In this document: piece after piece, positions 22,177-33,125 of the stretch
Position numbering within the stretch: position 1 is the first letter of the stretch
Layout of the letters: each line of letters begins with the position of its first letter
Assembly: GCA_949130495.1 (NCBI GenBank)
Contig: OX422208.1
Span: 643,830,023-643,894,022 of the forward strand
Direction of reading: 5' to 3'
Length of the DNA: 64,000 nt
DNA from: Sambucus nigra
Lineage: Eukaryota > Streptophyta > Magnoliopsida > Dipsacales > Adoxaceae
Position numbers and translations under genes: made by a program
Notes under the pieces: model-generated
Databases searched by the model: none
Seen by the model: the letters and a program-made list of their open reading frames with translations, nothing else
Told to the model about the DNA's origin: nothing

Positions 22177-22584
22177 TGTGGGTACCCGAAAATTAGAACT
22201 ATGGGCCTGGACGAGTAGCCCAGTCCTGGAAGCCCAAAGTCCAGGCCCCTCATCTTTTATGATTAATCCGGTCTCCCCCCACGATCCCATTAAGGGAAGT
22301 TATAGGGGAAATGGAAAAAATGGAGGAACCCATCACCTCCACTCATCTACATGTACATGTACATATTAAACCCTAGGTCCGGGGCAAAAGGACAAGTTGT
22401 ATTCTCTGTAATCACTCTCCGGAGTATATAGAAATAATATCGACTTCACCACCATGGACGTAGACACATCTTGGCTGAACCACGTACATCCTTTGTTGTG
22501 TGATTGGCATCTTATATTCCTTGTTCTTTTCTTGATAATTGTTTCTCTCATATTTATTTGTGTTGCATAATAATTGCATCTACA
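22177..22584 (+). repeat. 3' LTR of Tat-like element
   Basis: 408 bp, identical in length to the 5' LTR, ends CATCTACA and is followed by the target duplication GGGGA. By hand count it differs from the 5' LTR at about 16 positions, mostly transitions. Confidence 0.92.
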
Positions 22585-22589
22585 GGGGA

Positions 22590-22884
22590 GTTTTTGCATT
22601 ATGGGGGAAATTTGATTATATTGATTGATTTATTCTTATATAATTTCAAGATCGATGCGTCATGAAGGTATTTTTCTTTATCTCATGTGTGTAAGTACAA
22701 AGATTGAAGATCATGATGTTGCACACCCTCATGAGAAAAGCTTTGAGAATTGACGAAGATGTTTGAAGAACAGTTTTGAGGTCTTGCAAATTTATTCATG
22801 GGAGGGTGGATTTGTATAGGCATTTTGATATTTGATAATTCGGATATTTTTATGTTTGTACCGGTATAGACATAGGGGGAGATT
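22590..22884 (+). other. Array unit 1 internal region, 3' continuation
   Basis: Continues unit 1 after the Tat insertion and matches 26324-26623 of unit 2 (GATTGATTTATT, AAGATGTTTGAAGAACAGTTT). It ends with the purine tract CATAGGGGGAGATT next to LTR copy 2. Confidence 0.8.
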
Positions 22885-23994
22885 TGTAAGGACATATTTT
22901 TATAAGTCCGTTATCAATTTGTTATGTCATATACCGCTACACCGTCGAAGAGCATTCAAGAGCAACCTAGATCAAAGACGGATCCGAATTAATCAAGTTC
23001 TTCATAAAAAATACTCCACGAAGTTTATTTTGGTAAGGTTTTGTTTTAAATACCTTAACTTTCCACTTAGAGCTTTTGAGATATTTTTACAAAATATTTT
23101 CTAAGTGTTGAAGCGGACTTTTTCGTCAAAATTTGAGAATGAGTATTTTTTCTAAGTATTGAAGCGGACATTGAAATAATATTTTTTTGACGCATCAGTA
23201 ATTCAAACGACATAGCACTGTCATTCGAATAAGATAACCATGTCGCGCGATCTCGTTCGAGCGACACGTGTCCTTCGTTCGAGCGACATGCTTATCTCGT
23301 TCGAACAAGCTCTAATACCGAGGCGGCGCATTTTTGTATAAATACTCATTAAATGGTTTCGTTTTCATTAAGATGTCCCAGCCTTTTACAGAACACAAAA
23401 ACCGCGAAAACAAAATTCTTTTGGCTTCTTCCTTTTAGGGTTTAATCCCTTTTTGTTTACAATTCACAAAAATTCCAATATGCTTTAGTGAATTGTTTCT
23501 GGTTTTGAAGAACACACTTTGCTATGGTTTAATCTTTGTGGGGAGAAATCTACAACAGGAGAGCTGCGTGATATTGTGGAGGGAGTCCTTATAAAGTTCA
23601 CATTTGCGGAGAAGTCATTTTCTTCTTCATTGCTGACCACCTGGAGTTCTTGCGGGAGATTCCAGCCGACGTTATTTCTAGCCGTTGCTTTGGTAGTTTG
23701 ACAAAGACACCGTGCGTTACACTTGTGGGCGATTATCAGGTTGTATGTAAGTCAATGTCCTTGTGAATTTTTCAAAGTTCTATAAATACAAGGTTTTTCC
23801 CTTTGGGGATTTTTCCTTAATATTTGTGTCACATGCTATATCTATTTATGGATTGACACACACACACCCATAGATGCATGTTTAGGGGATGAATTAAATT
23901 TGGTTTAAATAGACTCCAATTAAATAAGGTATACTTGGAAACTGGCAAATTAATTTTAAATCATTATCACACACCACATTTATTAGGTTTTACA
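22885..23994 (+). repeat. LTR copy 2 of tandem array (shared by both units)
   Basis: Starts TGTAAGGACATATTTTTATA and ends GGTTTTACA, 1,110 bp. It has the palindrome array and TATAAATA at 23337. It serves as the 3' LTR of unit 1 and the 5' LTR of unit 2, because a purine tract precedes it and a primer site follows it. Confidence 0.85.
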
Positions 23995-23997
23995 AAT

Positions 23998-24103
23998 TGG
24001 TATCAGAGCAGGTTACGCTAATTTATCGCGTGATCTTGATTTTACAAGGATTTATTTTTTTGATACAATTTGACTTCTCACGTCGTCAAATTGGTATCAG
24101 AGC
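23998..24103 (+). other. Duplicated primer-binding site, unit 2
   Basis: TGGTATCAGAGC at 23998-24009 (three bases after the LTR end) and again at 24092-24103. Both copies are perfect for the initiator-Met type site. Confidence 0.8.
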
Positions 24104-24222
24104 GGGTTGTGGTAATTTATCGCGTATTCCTATTTTCCGTAAAATTTGTGTGATATTGATTTTTTTCAAAATCAATTTTGTTAAAAATCGCAATTTTTTC
24201 GATGGAGCACTTATGTAATTGA

Positions 24223-24651
24223 ATGTCCCCCTTTGATGAAACGAGTTTTGATGATACAAATCATTTGAATTTGAAGTTTGCTAAAATAATTAAAGTTTTG
24301 GAAAAAGAAAATTATCGTTTTAAATCCGCGATGGATCTTTTGCAAACGGTTCAAAATCAAAGAGATTTTTATCCTGAGAAATTTGTTTCCTTGGACAATG
24401 ACTTTGTTGCTTTAAAATTGTCCAGGAAGGAGAGTAAGGATAGGGTCCTATTTTCAGAAAAGCAATTGGAGGATCTTAAAAATTCGATGGTTTGTGTTTG
24501 TGCCAAAGATGAAAAAAATATTTTAATCAATGAGTTTGTGGCACTTGAAGAGACTCTTACGGAAAAGTTTGCTTTGATTGAGGGAGAGAGAGATACTCAT
24601 ATAAGAATAGTTGAAAATTTGAAAAAGGCGTCCCTTAAATTGCTTGAGTAA
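24223..24651 (+). pseudogene. Gag-like coiled-coil ORF, unit 2
   Basis: A 142-residue frame without internal stops carries FAKIIKVLEKENYRFKSAMD, NQRDFYPEKFVSLDNDFVAL and LKKASLKLLE, with a strong heptad-like Leu/Lys/Glu pattern. It is the better preserved counterpart of 9751-10150. No capsid motif can be named. The next frame (24675-25055) is shifted, so the protein is probably split. Confidence 0.5.
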
Positions 24652-24674
24652 AAACTTTTGAAGTTAAAAATGAT

Positions 24675-25055
24675 TTGACAGACTCGAGTAGGTTTGATAG
24701 TGATGGTAATGGCTCATCTTGTTCTCATGCTTCTGGTGACAAAGACAAAACCATTATTTGTTTTAGAGGGTCAACTAATTTCAAGGATATTAGAAAAGGT
24801 CAACACCTAGGTGTCGTTCCACCCGTTTACACATGTTCATATTGTGGTAGGAAAGATCACCTTAGGAGATTTTATTTTGATCTTGGAAAATGTCCTAGGA
24901 AGTTTATGTCTAGTGTTCCCTTGGTTCCTAAATCCCCCACACGACGTTTCACATCTATTTGGGTTAGGAAATCACTTTTAGATGCACTAGATTTTAGACA
25001 CGTTGATTATCGTTTCCTTGCACATGATTCTCCTCTTGTCCTATCATATAGATGA
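24675..25055 (+). pseudogene. Zinc-knuckle ORF, unit 2
   Basis: A 126-residue frame with a Ser-rich start (DSSRFDSDGNGSSCSHASG) and CSYCGRKDHLRRFYFDLGKC. The first half of a CCHC-like knuckle (C-x2-C-x4-H) is intact, but the last Cys is more distant than the canonical four residues. It ends at LSYR. The tail FTSIWVRKSLL recurs in unit 1. Likely the nucleocapsid-like end of the gag remnant. Confidence 0.5.
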
Positions 25056-26623
25056 TTGTGTTTGCATGTGTTGTCATACACTAGTTGTGGTTTCATGATA
25101 TATATTTGCTAGTGTATTGACATTGACTTTTTGTATAAATTTTTGCTTTTGAAAATTTTTGAAAAATACAAAAAGATTTTATTTTGATAAATTTTTTAAA
25201 AAATCCAAAAAGAGTTTTGTATTTTGTTTGTACCGTTTATGGATGGACACTTAGGATGACCGAGTCACCAAATCATTCCATTTTTCATGTGATTATTTCA
25301 TAGTGTTTTGAGATAATAGGTCAATTCATCCATGTGCTTTATAATGTTTGGAGTCATTAAGATGTAATTAAGTGTTACTTCCTACATGTTTGACTCATAA
25401 TTTCCTTTATTGCATACGTGCACGAATTTGTTTGATTATTGTGCTTGTATTATCACATGTTGGTTAGGTTTTTTCACTTCAATCCTGTCCTTAAAACGAA
25501 CCAAGTGCGATAAAACTTGATAAGAAAGTTGTACATGTAAGAGTCGTTTGTGAGTTTGGGTGTTTTGTTTGAAAATGGTGAAGGGCTACGAAAGATTATT
25601 TTTTATCCTTTACGATTAAGCGGCCATTTAAATTGGACCTACAAAATTGAGGAATTTTATTATCTGGGGTCCAAAGAGGTTTAAAAGAACCCGAAAAAAT
25701 TTAAAGGCGATAATAAGAAAGTCATGCCAATTATGGGCCAATTAGGTTTTTGCACCAATTCTCCAAAGTTTGAGAATTTAGTTTATATACCTCTAAAAGA
25801 AAATATATATGAGGGAGTTTGGATGGAGAATTAAAATGGGTTTTCACGTCCTTGAAAGTATTGAAAAGCGTTAAAGAGTTTTGGACGTTATTGGTGTGAA
25901 AATCACTTTGACTTTGATTTGTTGATTTGCATAAGACGATGTCATCTAAATTCAACAAATTTTACACCTAATGATACTTTTGATGTTCATTCATTAGGAG
26001 TACACGTATGCATCGTGCACATATGATTGATTGAGTTTATTTACCTATCGAATGTGTTCACACCCATACATTCTATTTCCATGACTTGGTTGTTTGAGTT
26101 TAAATCCATGGTGTGATTTTTGTATCTTATTTTTGTGCAAAAAATTTGAAAAATCAAAAATAGTTTGAGAATGTTTTTGAGATACTCTTTTGCATGCGCG
26201 TAGTTTGATACATGTTTGCTATGCTTTTTTCGTGACACTCCATGTTTTTATTTTTTCTTCTTATCTGTCTATTTGGGGACATCATAAAAAGGGGGAGAAA
26301 GAATTATCATGTTATGGGGGAGTTTTTGCATTATGAGGGAAATTTGATTATATTGATTGATTTATTTTTATATCATTTCAAGCTCGATGCGTCACAAAGG
26401 TATTTTGATTTATCTCATGTGTGTAGGTACAAAGATTGAAGATTATGATATTGCACACCATGATGAGAAAATCTTTGAGAATTGACGAAGATGTTTGAAG
26501 AACAGTTTTGAGGTCTTGCATTATTCATGGGGGGGGGGGGGGGGGTAGATTTGTATAGGAATTTTGGTATTTGATAATTCAGATATTTTTATGTTTGTAC
26601 CGGCATAGACATAGGGGGAGATT
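25056..26623 (+). other. Non-coding internal region of array unit 2
   Basis: Colinear with unit 1. No coding frame is shared by both copies. It contains the uninterrupted version of the Tat target site at about 26310-26335, a run of 17 G at 26529-26545, and ends in the purine tract ATAGGGGGAGATT. Confidence 0.7.
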
Positions 26624-27709
26624 TGTATTGAAATATTTTTATAAGTCCGTTATCAATTTGTTATGTCATATACCGCTACACTGTCGAAGAGCATTCAAGA
26701 GCAAACTACATCAAAGACGGATCCGAATTAATCAAGTTCTTCATTAAAAAGACTCCGCGAAGTTTACTTTGGTAATGTTTTGTTTTAAATACCTTTTACT
26801 TTCCACTTAGAGCTTTTGGGATATTTTTACAAAATATTTTCTAGGTGTTGAAGCAGTCTTTTTTGTCAAAATTTGAGCATGAGTATTTTTTCTAAGTATT
26901 GGAGCGAACATTAAAATAATATTTTTTTGACGCATAAGTCGTTCAAACGACATAGCACTGTCGTTCGAACGAGATAATCATGTCGTGCGATCTCGTTCAA
27001 GCGACATGTGTCCTTCGTTTGAGCGACATGCTTATCTCGTTCGAACGAGCTCTAATACCGAGGCGATGCGTTTTTGTATAAATACTCATTAAATGTTTTT
27101 GTTTCGTTTTACAGAAAAGAAAAACTACGAAAGCAGAATTCTTTTGGCTTATTCCTTTTAGGGTTTAATCTCTTTTTGTTTACAATTCACAAAAATCCCA
27201 ATATACTTTAGTGAATTATTTTTGGTGTTGAAGAACACACTTTGCTGTAGTTTAATCTTTGTGGGGAGAACTCTACAACAGGAGAACTACGTGCTATTGT
27301 CGAGGGAGTCCTTATAAAGTTCACATTTGTGGAGAAGTCGTTTTCTTCTTCATTGCTGACCACCTGAAGTTCTTGCGGGAGATTTCAACCGACGTTATTT
27401 CTAGCCGTTGCTTTGGAGGTTTGATGAAGACACCGTGCGTTACACTTGTGGGAGATTATCAGGTTGCATGTAAGTCAATGGTCTTGTGAATTTTTCAAAG
27501 TTCTAGAAACAAAAGGTTTTACCCTTCGGAGATTTTTCCTTAATATATGTGTCACATGCTTGATCTATTTATGGGTTGACACACGCACACACATAGATGC
27601 ATGTTTAGGGGATGAATTAAATTTAGTTTAAATAGACTCCAATTAAATAAGGTTTACTTGAAAACTTGCAAATTAATTTAATCAATTATCACACAGTTAC
27701 GCTTTACAA
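26624..27709 (+). repeat. LTR copy 3 of tandem array
   Basis: Starts TGTATTGAAATATTTTTATA and ends CGCTTTACA, about 1,086 bp. The palindrome array at 26938-27049 includes the perfect CTCGTTCGAACGAG at 27036, upstream of TATAAATA at 27077. No primer site follows, as expected for the outer 3' LTR. Confidence 0.85.
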
Positions 27710-28075
<366 letters not shown>

Positions 28076-28560
28076 CACATGACACATTTTTCATATATAC
28101 ACATATTACTTCATTTAGGAGAAGGAGAACAATTTTCATAACCCATGAGAGACCAAAAGGGTGAAGTAGTGCCTAACACCTTTCCACTCCATAACATAGT
28201 CTTCAAGCCCATATCTCATTTGGTTTCACATGCACGGGATTCCTTTAGCTATATTTTTGGATGTGGATCCTTCTTTTTCCTATTTTGAGTAAAATAGGAC
28301 TGTGACTCTCAACTCTACCTTTTCACGCATCGTACATCGTTCCCGATGACCATTAATATCCTTTTGCAGACATCGTATCGCATGCACGGGAGCATCGTTG
28401 CCGTTGAGAGAGTGCACGGACCGCCGAGGAGGGGGTCGGGATGGAAACCTATATATTTTTCCACAAAAACATCCATCATCCATTTTATATAAGTTCTAAT
28501 AGTCCTCTCTAAGACCTCACGAAAGACCCTCACTAAAAATTTACCTGAAATCCACAAAAA
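28076..28560. other. Unassigned sequence
   Basis: Contains GTGCCTAACACCTTTCC at about 28168, a phrase I associate loosely with LTR or leader regions of some Tat/Ogre-type elements. Nothing else supports this. The minus-strand frames at 28280-28557 have no recognisable domain. Confidence 0.3.
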
Positions 28561-28599
28561 TACATCGATCTAACGTCCCAAACTCGAATCAATCTGTGT

Positions 28600-29163
28600 C
28601 TGATGCGACTTAATATGACCTCCTTAAAATGGATAAGTTTGCCATTGAGCTATATTGAACCCAAATTGATTCGAGATGTTGGCTCAGTGTATTATTGCAT
28701 TGTTAGGTGACGAGGGGGCTATGGGGGTACTTTCAACTCTCTTTCTTGGGTTCAATGGGTCATGCCGGAGTTGGTTAAGGATTTGGTAGCGATAAGGCAG
28801 GTTCCTAAGAGAATGGAAGGGGGAGAGGAACGTTTGGCGGATGACTCCACATTGCAAGTTTTGTACGATTTGGTTAGAGAGAAATATGAGGTGTTTTGAA
28901 GGGAAAGAATTAGCTCCTTCTAGAGTGTGTTACTTGTTTCTGAGTCTTGCTTCTCAGTTGGTATAAGAAGGATCCAAACTTATCACTTCCTTTTTTTTTG
29001 GACTTTATGGAGGTTTTTCATAGAATAGAGTAGCTTTTTTGTTGGGTTTTCGGTATTGACTTTGTCGACCCATTCTATTTACTAGGTATACTTCCTGTAT
29101 AAGAGTTTCCGCCCCTGAGGCGAAGTTTCTTTTTTTATGACATATTTACTTATCAAAAAAATA
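28600..29163 (+). mobile_element. Possible 3' end of a decayed LINE
   Basis: A short frame near 28730-28890 (FNSLSWVQWVMPELVKDLVA) resembles the WVMP-VVDLL segment near the end of plant L1 ORF2 proteins. The block ends TTTACTTATCAAAAAAATAA, a common terminus of plant L1-type elements. There are no clear target duplications and no upstream RT, so this is tentative. Confidence 0.3.
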
Positions 29164-29429
29164 ATATTGTAAAGAGCATAAAATTAGCTATCCAAATTCC
29201 AATTTTATTAGTGAGGCGTATTTGCACAAATTTATTGAATCACAAAAATTAATCCACTCTTTTCTCCTTAACTCCACATGTATAATGAAATAAACTCATT
29301 AATCGAAGGTTCACTAGGCAAAAACCTCTTCTGGAACAAACGTTAACAAATCAGAAAAATGAATCAACAAGGAAAAAAAAAAGAAAAATGGGAGTTAATA
29401 AGCGTTCTCCACATAATATGAATTAACGG
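29164..29429 (-). other. Downstream flank / 3' UTR region of the laccase
   Basis: AT-rich sequence immediately after the laccase stop codon on the minus strand. No specific polyadenylation signal can be singled out with confidence. Confidence 0.4.
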
Positions 29430-32074
29430 TTAGCATTTGGGGAGATCTGCTGGAGGAGGAAGTAGCTTTTGATGGGGAAGCTTTCCATCTAAAACAAGCC
29501 ATGCCACCTTCAATCCCCAGCTTGTGTGGGTCTCCAAGTGGCAATGCATGAACCACACCCCTGTTCACACATCATCATCATTATACTCCAAACATCATCA
29601 ACTATTACTATGAAATGCATAACTTGTTATTTCACACATAAATAGTAATTTTATGTTAGTACTGTTGTTATTAAAAAAAATAATTATTAGTTTTTGTAAA
29701 TGATGCTTAGAAATATTACAAGAGAAAAATAGATGTAGTCAATTTGCGTAAATCAATGTGTTGTAAAGTTTATTGTTGTTTCATAAGAATCTATTCATAA
29801 ATTTGTAAAACAACGTGTGCTTATATGTGCATGCATATACATATGATTTTGTAAATAAAAATTAATGTACAACCTTCTATGTACATTCATAGTCCTTACT
29901 TAGATAAGGGTGCATGCAGAATAACTGAAGTATTAATTATCTTTTTTACAATTGTTGTTCTTATCGTAAAAAGTATATAAGTAGCACACTTTTTGTTAGC
30001 TTTTGAATTTTTTGCATTCACTCTTTGCTACTCACCTGGATTATCTGCTAGGAAACGAATAGCGACCCACCCACCGAAGGGCACACCAACAGTGTTCCTT
30101 TTAATGGGGTCGACAAGATTGAAGTTTTTAGGGTCTTTACTAGGATCATAGTTGCCAAAGCCTTCTCCGACAACGAAGAAGTTGAATCCATGGAGATGAA
30201 GAGGGTGGCTTTCAGCACCAAGAATTCTTGTATCCTGCATGACTAGCTCCACACTAGTGTTATAACGGAGAACCATAAGCTTGGTATCATTGCTCACGAA
30301 GGTATTATTTGGAGGTGTTCCAGTATAGTTAAACCAATGGATGGGGCTGAATGGAAAGTCAGGGTTATAAACCCCACTTGATTGCCCAAAGTAGTGGGCT
30401 TGGAGGAGGGACGTGGTTGGTTGTACAAATGATATATTGTTGATTGAAGCTGCAAACCTGGTTCCATTGGGTCCTTGGCATGTTTGGTTTTTCTCACAAG
30501 GGCTTGTTCCAAGTCTTATTGTGAAAAAGAATTTTTTGTCAACTTTCTGTGGGACATTAGCGGGGAACTGGGGACTAGCTAAGCTGCGTAGCCTCTTAGT
30601 AAAATTGGTAACAAAAGAAGTATCATTGAGTAGAGGTAAGGTTGGTTTGAAGAGTGGAAGCTTCTTCCTTGAGATGGTTCGATGGTGTGCTGTTGGTAAG
30701 TCATATTCAAGAATACCAGCAACACTAGAGTTGTCAAAGGTTCCTAGCCCAGTTGCATAGGGCTTAGCAGTCATGAGAAAAGTGGCACTTGGGAAATGGG
30801 GTTTGGCCTTTAGAAGAACATTTGTGGTCTGTCCAGGAGTAATGACTAGTGTCTCCGTCTCAAAAGGTTGACATAAATAGCATCCGCTTCTACAACTGTT
30901 AGGGTCTGGTTTGCAATACTAAAGAAAAGTTCATCATTAAGTGCTGCGTTGATCAATTGAAGAAGGTAAGTCTTTCCAGGCTTAACCTTTAGCTTGAATG
31001 TATCTGACAAAACAAAATTTAAAAAACAAAGTTTTATACCATGATTCAAGTGATTAAAGATGTTTACTGTTGAATTTCATTTATACCTTTTGCAGAGCAG
31101 TTATACAAAGGCCCCGGAAGCCCATTGATGGTATAGGCATCGGAGACATTTGGACCCCCACCTGTTTGTAAGGCTTGGTTAGTTATGGCCTCAGTATCAA
31201 CATTGAACCACTCTCCTGCAAATAGATTTTGAAGTTTCTGTTAGTAAATTCTAACACAAGGAGAATGAGCTTGATTCCGTCTAATTACTTGTGCATTTAT
31301 AGATATAGATTATTACCAAAGATGATGGGAACTTCCTTGTGAGGTTTAGAAAATGGGTAGGCAACATTATGCTTTGGAAGGATGATTAGAGGACCGTAGA
31401 TTGTAGATCTTAGCCATGAGATATGAGCATGCCAAAAGAGAGTTCCTCTTTGGCCAACTATAGTGAAGTTGTAGACATAGCTTTGCCCAGTTTGTATGGG
31501 GCACTGTGTTACATATGCCAGCCCATCAGCCCACCCGCTTCCAAGTTGTCGAATGCCATGCCTATTTCAAAAATTGCATAAACAAACAGTCACACAAGTG
31601 TACTTTAGTTAATGGTGTTTCATGTTAGAAACCCTGTTTATCTTATTACTTTCCATTCATACTTAGAAAAATGATACGCTTAGTTGAAATTCAGAAAGCA
31701 TACTTAAAGTACTCAAATGTTTTTCCTCTTTGAGGTGGTAGATTAACTGCCACATAAGATGACAGGACATATATATACCTACCTTTTAATTATTCTTCTT
31801 AGTTGTATTTATGATGCCGTCATTAACTATTTGTGGGAAAAAAATGTACAATTCTAAGCAAGCTTAGAATTGTTCCTTTAATTATGATCATATGTGGTAA
31901 CCTCTCATGTAATAATGAGCCTCACATTTCTAATATTTTGTCTTGTGTATCTATTGTAACTCGGTGTAATTTTTAAGGACATTTACCCTTTATATTGGAT
32001 GAATTATAGAATAGAAGAAAATAAAGATATGTAATCATACCAGTGGATGGATATATTGTTTGGAACATGGTTAA

Positions 32075-32493
32075 TGTTGGAAGAGGTTGTTTATATATTT
32101 AGGGGAGGGAGCAAAATATATGAAAAAAGAGTGGAGAACTATTTGGTGAAAGGAACTATTTTATTAGAACTCACTAAATTTTGCTTTATACAAAATGTGG
32201 AGACAATACCCCTATTTATACTATCCTCCAACTCAAATGAATGGTGGAGATTAAATTTACATCAAGGGTCAAGATTGAATCTCTAGAACCTTCCACATCT
32301 ATCTACCATTTCTTACACTCTCCACAATACACAAGATGGATCTAGAATGTTCTTGGCAAAATATCACTCTTAATGGGTCTAACTTTATAGAGGCTCAATA
32401 ATAACTAATTAGACAACCCAAACATTTAACCCAAAAATACAAACTAATAAAGCCCAATTATTTTAATTTCAAAAACAAGTTTAATTTTCAACA
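32075..32493 (-). repeat. Copia LTR (3' LTR in element orientation)
   Basis: On the plus strand TGTTGGAAGAGG...TTTTCAACA. The adjoining minus-strand purine tract reads AAGAGGGGGTG just inside it (32494-32504). Confidence 0.93.
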
Positions 32494-33125
32494 CCCCCTC
32501 TTAAACTTGGTTTTGCAACTCCAAGTAGTCTTCGTAGCTTGTGGAACACTTCATGCTTGAGTGGTTTGGTAAAGATGTCGGCAACTTGATTATGAGACTT
32601 TACGTACTTCAGTTGTACCTCCTTCTTTTCCACACATTCACGAAGGTAGTGATACCTTGTGTCGATGTGCTTGCTTCTGTCATGGAAAACTGGATTCTTT
32701 GCTAGTGCAATCGCCGATTTGTTGTCGACGCATATCTCAATCGTATCTTCAGGTATGTTAAGCTCTTTCAATAAATTCTTCAACCAAATTGCATGACATA
32801 CACAATTTGTTGTGGTGACGTATTCAGCTTCACAAGTGGAAAGGGTGACAATAGGTTGCTTCTTTGAACTCCATGTGAATGCAACGTCTCCCATGTAGAA
32901 CACGAACCCACTTGTGCTTTTTCGGTCATCTAAGTCTCCTCCCCAATCACTATCACTGTAGCCAACAAGCTTGAAACTGTTAGAGACTGAATAAAATAAT
33001 CCATAGTCAATCGTTCCTTTAACATAGCGAAGGATCCTTCTTGCAGCCTTCAAGTGTGTTATTGTTGGAGTTTCCATATAACGACTGATAAGTCCAACTC
33101 CAAAGAGGATATCGTGCCTTTGCAT
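32481..33125 (-). pseudogene. Copia RNase H domain and end of RT (frame-shifted 3' part of pol)
   Basis: Continues pol in a shifted frame after a one-base deletion near 33115 (LRYLTC then RHDILFGVG). It reads [91 protein letters not shown], then VADIFTKPLK. All are standard copia RNase H landmarks with D, E and D catalytic positions retained. The frame ends at VEN near the purine tract. It degrades the RNA strand during cDNA synthesis. Confidence 0.92.

Larger units (their letters stand above)
11823..22584 (+). mobile_element. Complete Tat-lineage Ty3/gypsy retrotransposon (10,762 bp, TSD GGGGA)
   Basis: Both LTRs are 408 bp, start TGTGGGTACCCG and end CATCTACA. GGGGA lies at 11818-11822 and again at 22585-22589. 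The uninterrupted paralogue of the insertion site is at about 26310-26335 (GTTATGGGGGAGTTTTTGC). Internal order is primer site, gag, protease, RT, RNase H, second archaeal-type RNase H, integrase, a spacer with tandem repeats, two antisense ORFs, purine tract. The extra RNase H and the antisense genes are diagnostic of the Tat lineage. Multiple stops and two frameshifts make the sense frame dead. About 16 differences in 408 bp between LTRs (hand count, about 4%) indicate moderate age. Confidence 0.92.
8377..27709 (+). mobile_element. Tandem LTR-internal-LTR-internal-LTR array of a non-autonomous retroelement
   Basis: Three LTR copies (8377-9479, 22885-23994, 26624-27709) alternate with two internal regions (9480-22884 including a 10.76-kb insertion, and 23995-26623). 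Subtracting the Tat insertion and its 5-bp TSD gives a period of about 3.74 kb in both units. Each internal region has an initiator-Met primer site, a short gag-like coding part and a purine tract (ATAGGGGGAGATT) before the next LTR. No protease, RT or integrase is present, so it depends on another element. The array shape suggests unequal recombination between LTRs. The right end is followed by ATATATATATAATA and the left by (TA)n, so insertion into a TA-rich site is plausible. Confidence 0.8.

Noticed and set aside
28280..28557. Minus-strand frames of 67-80 residues
   Set aside because: No domain, two overlapping frames, no conserved counterpart in the window.
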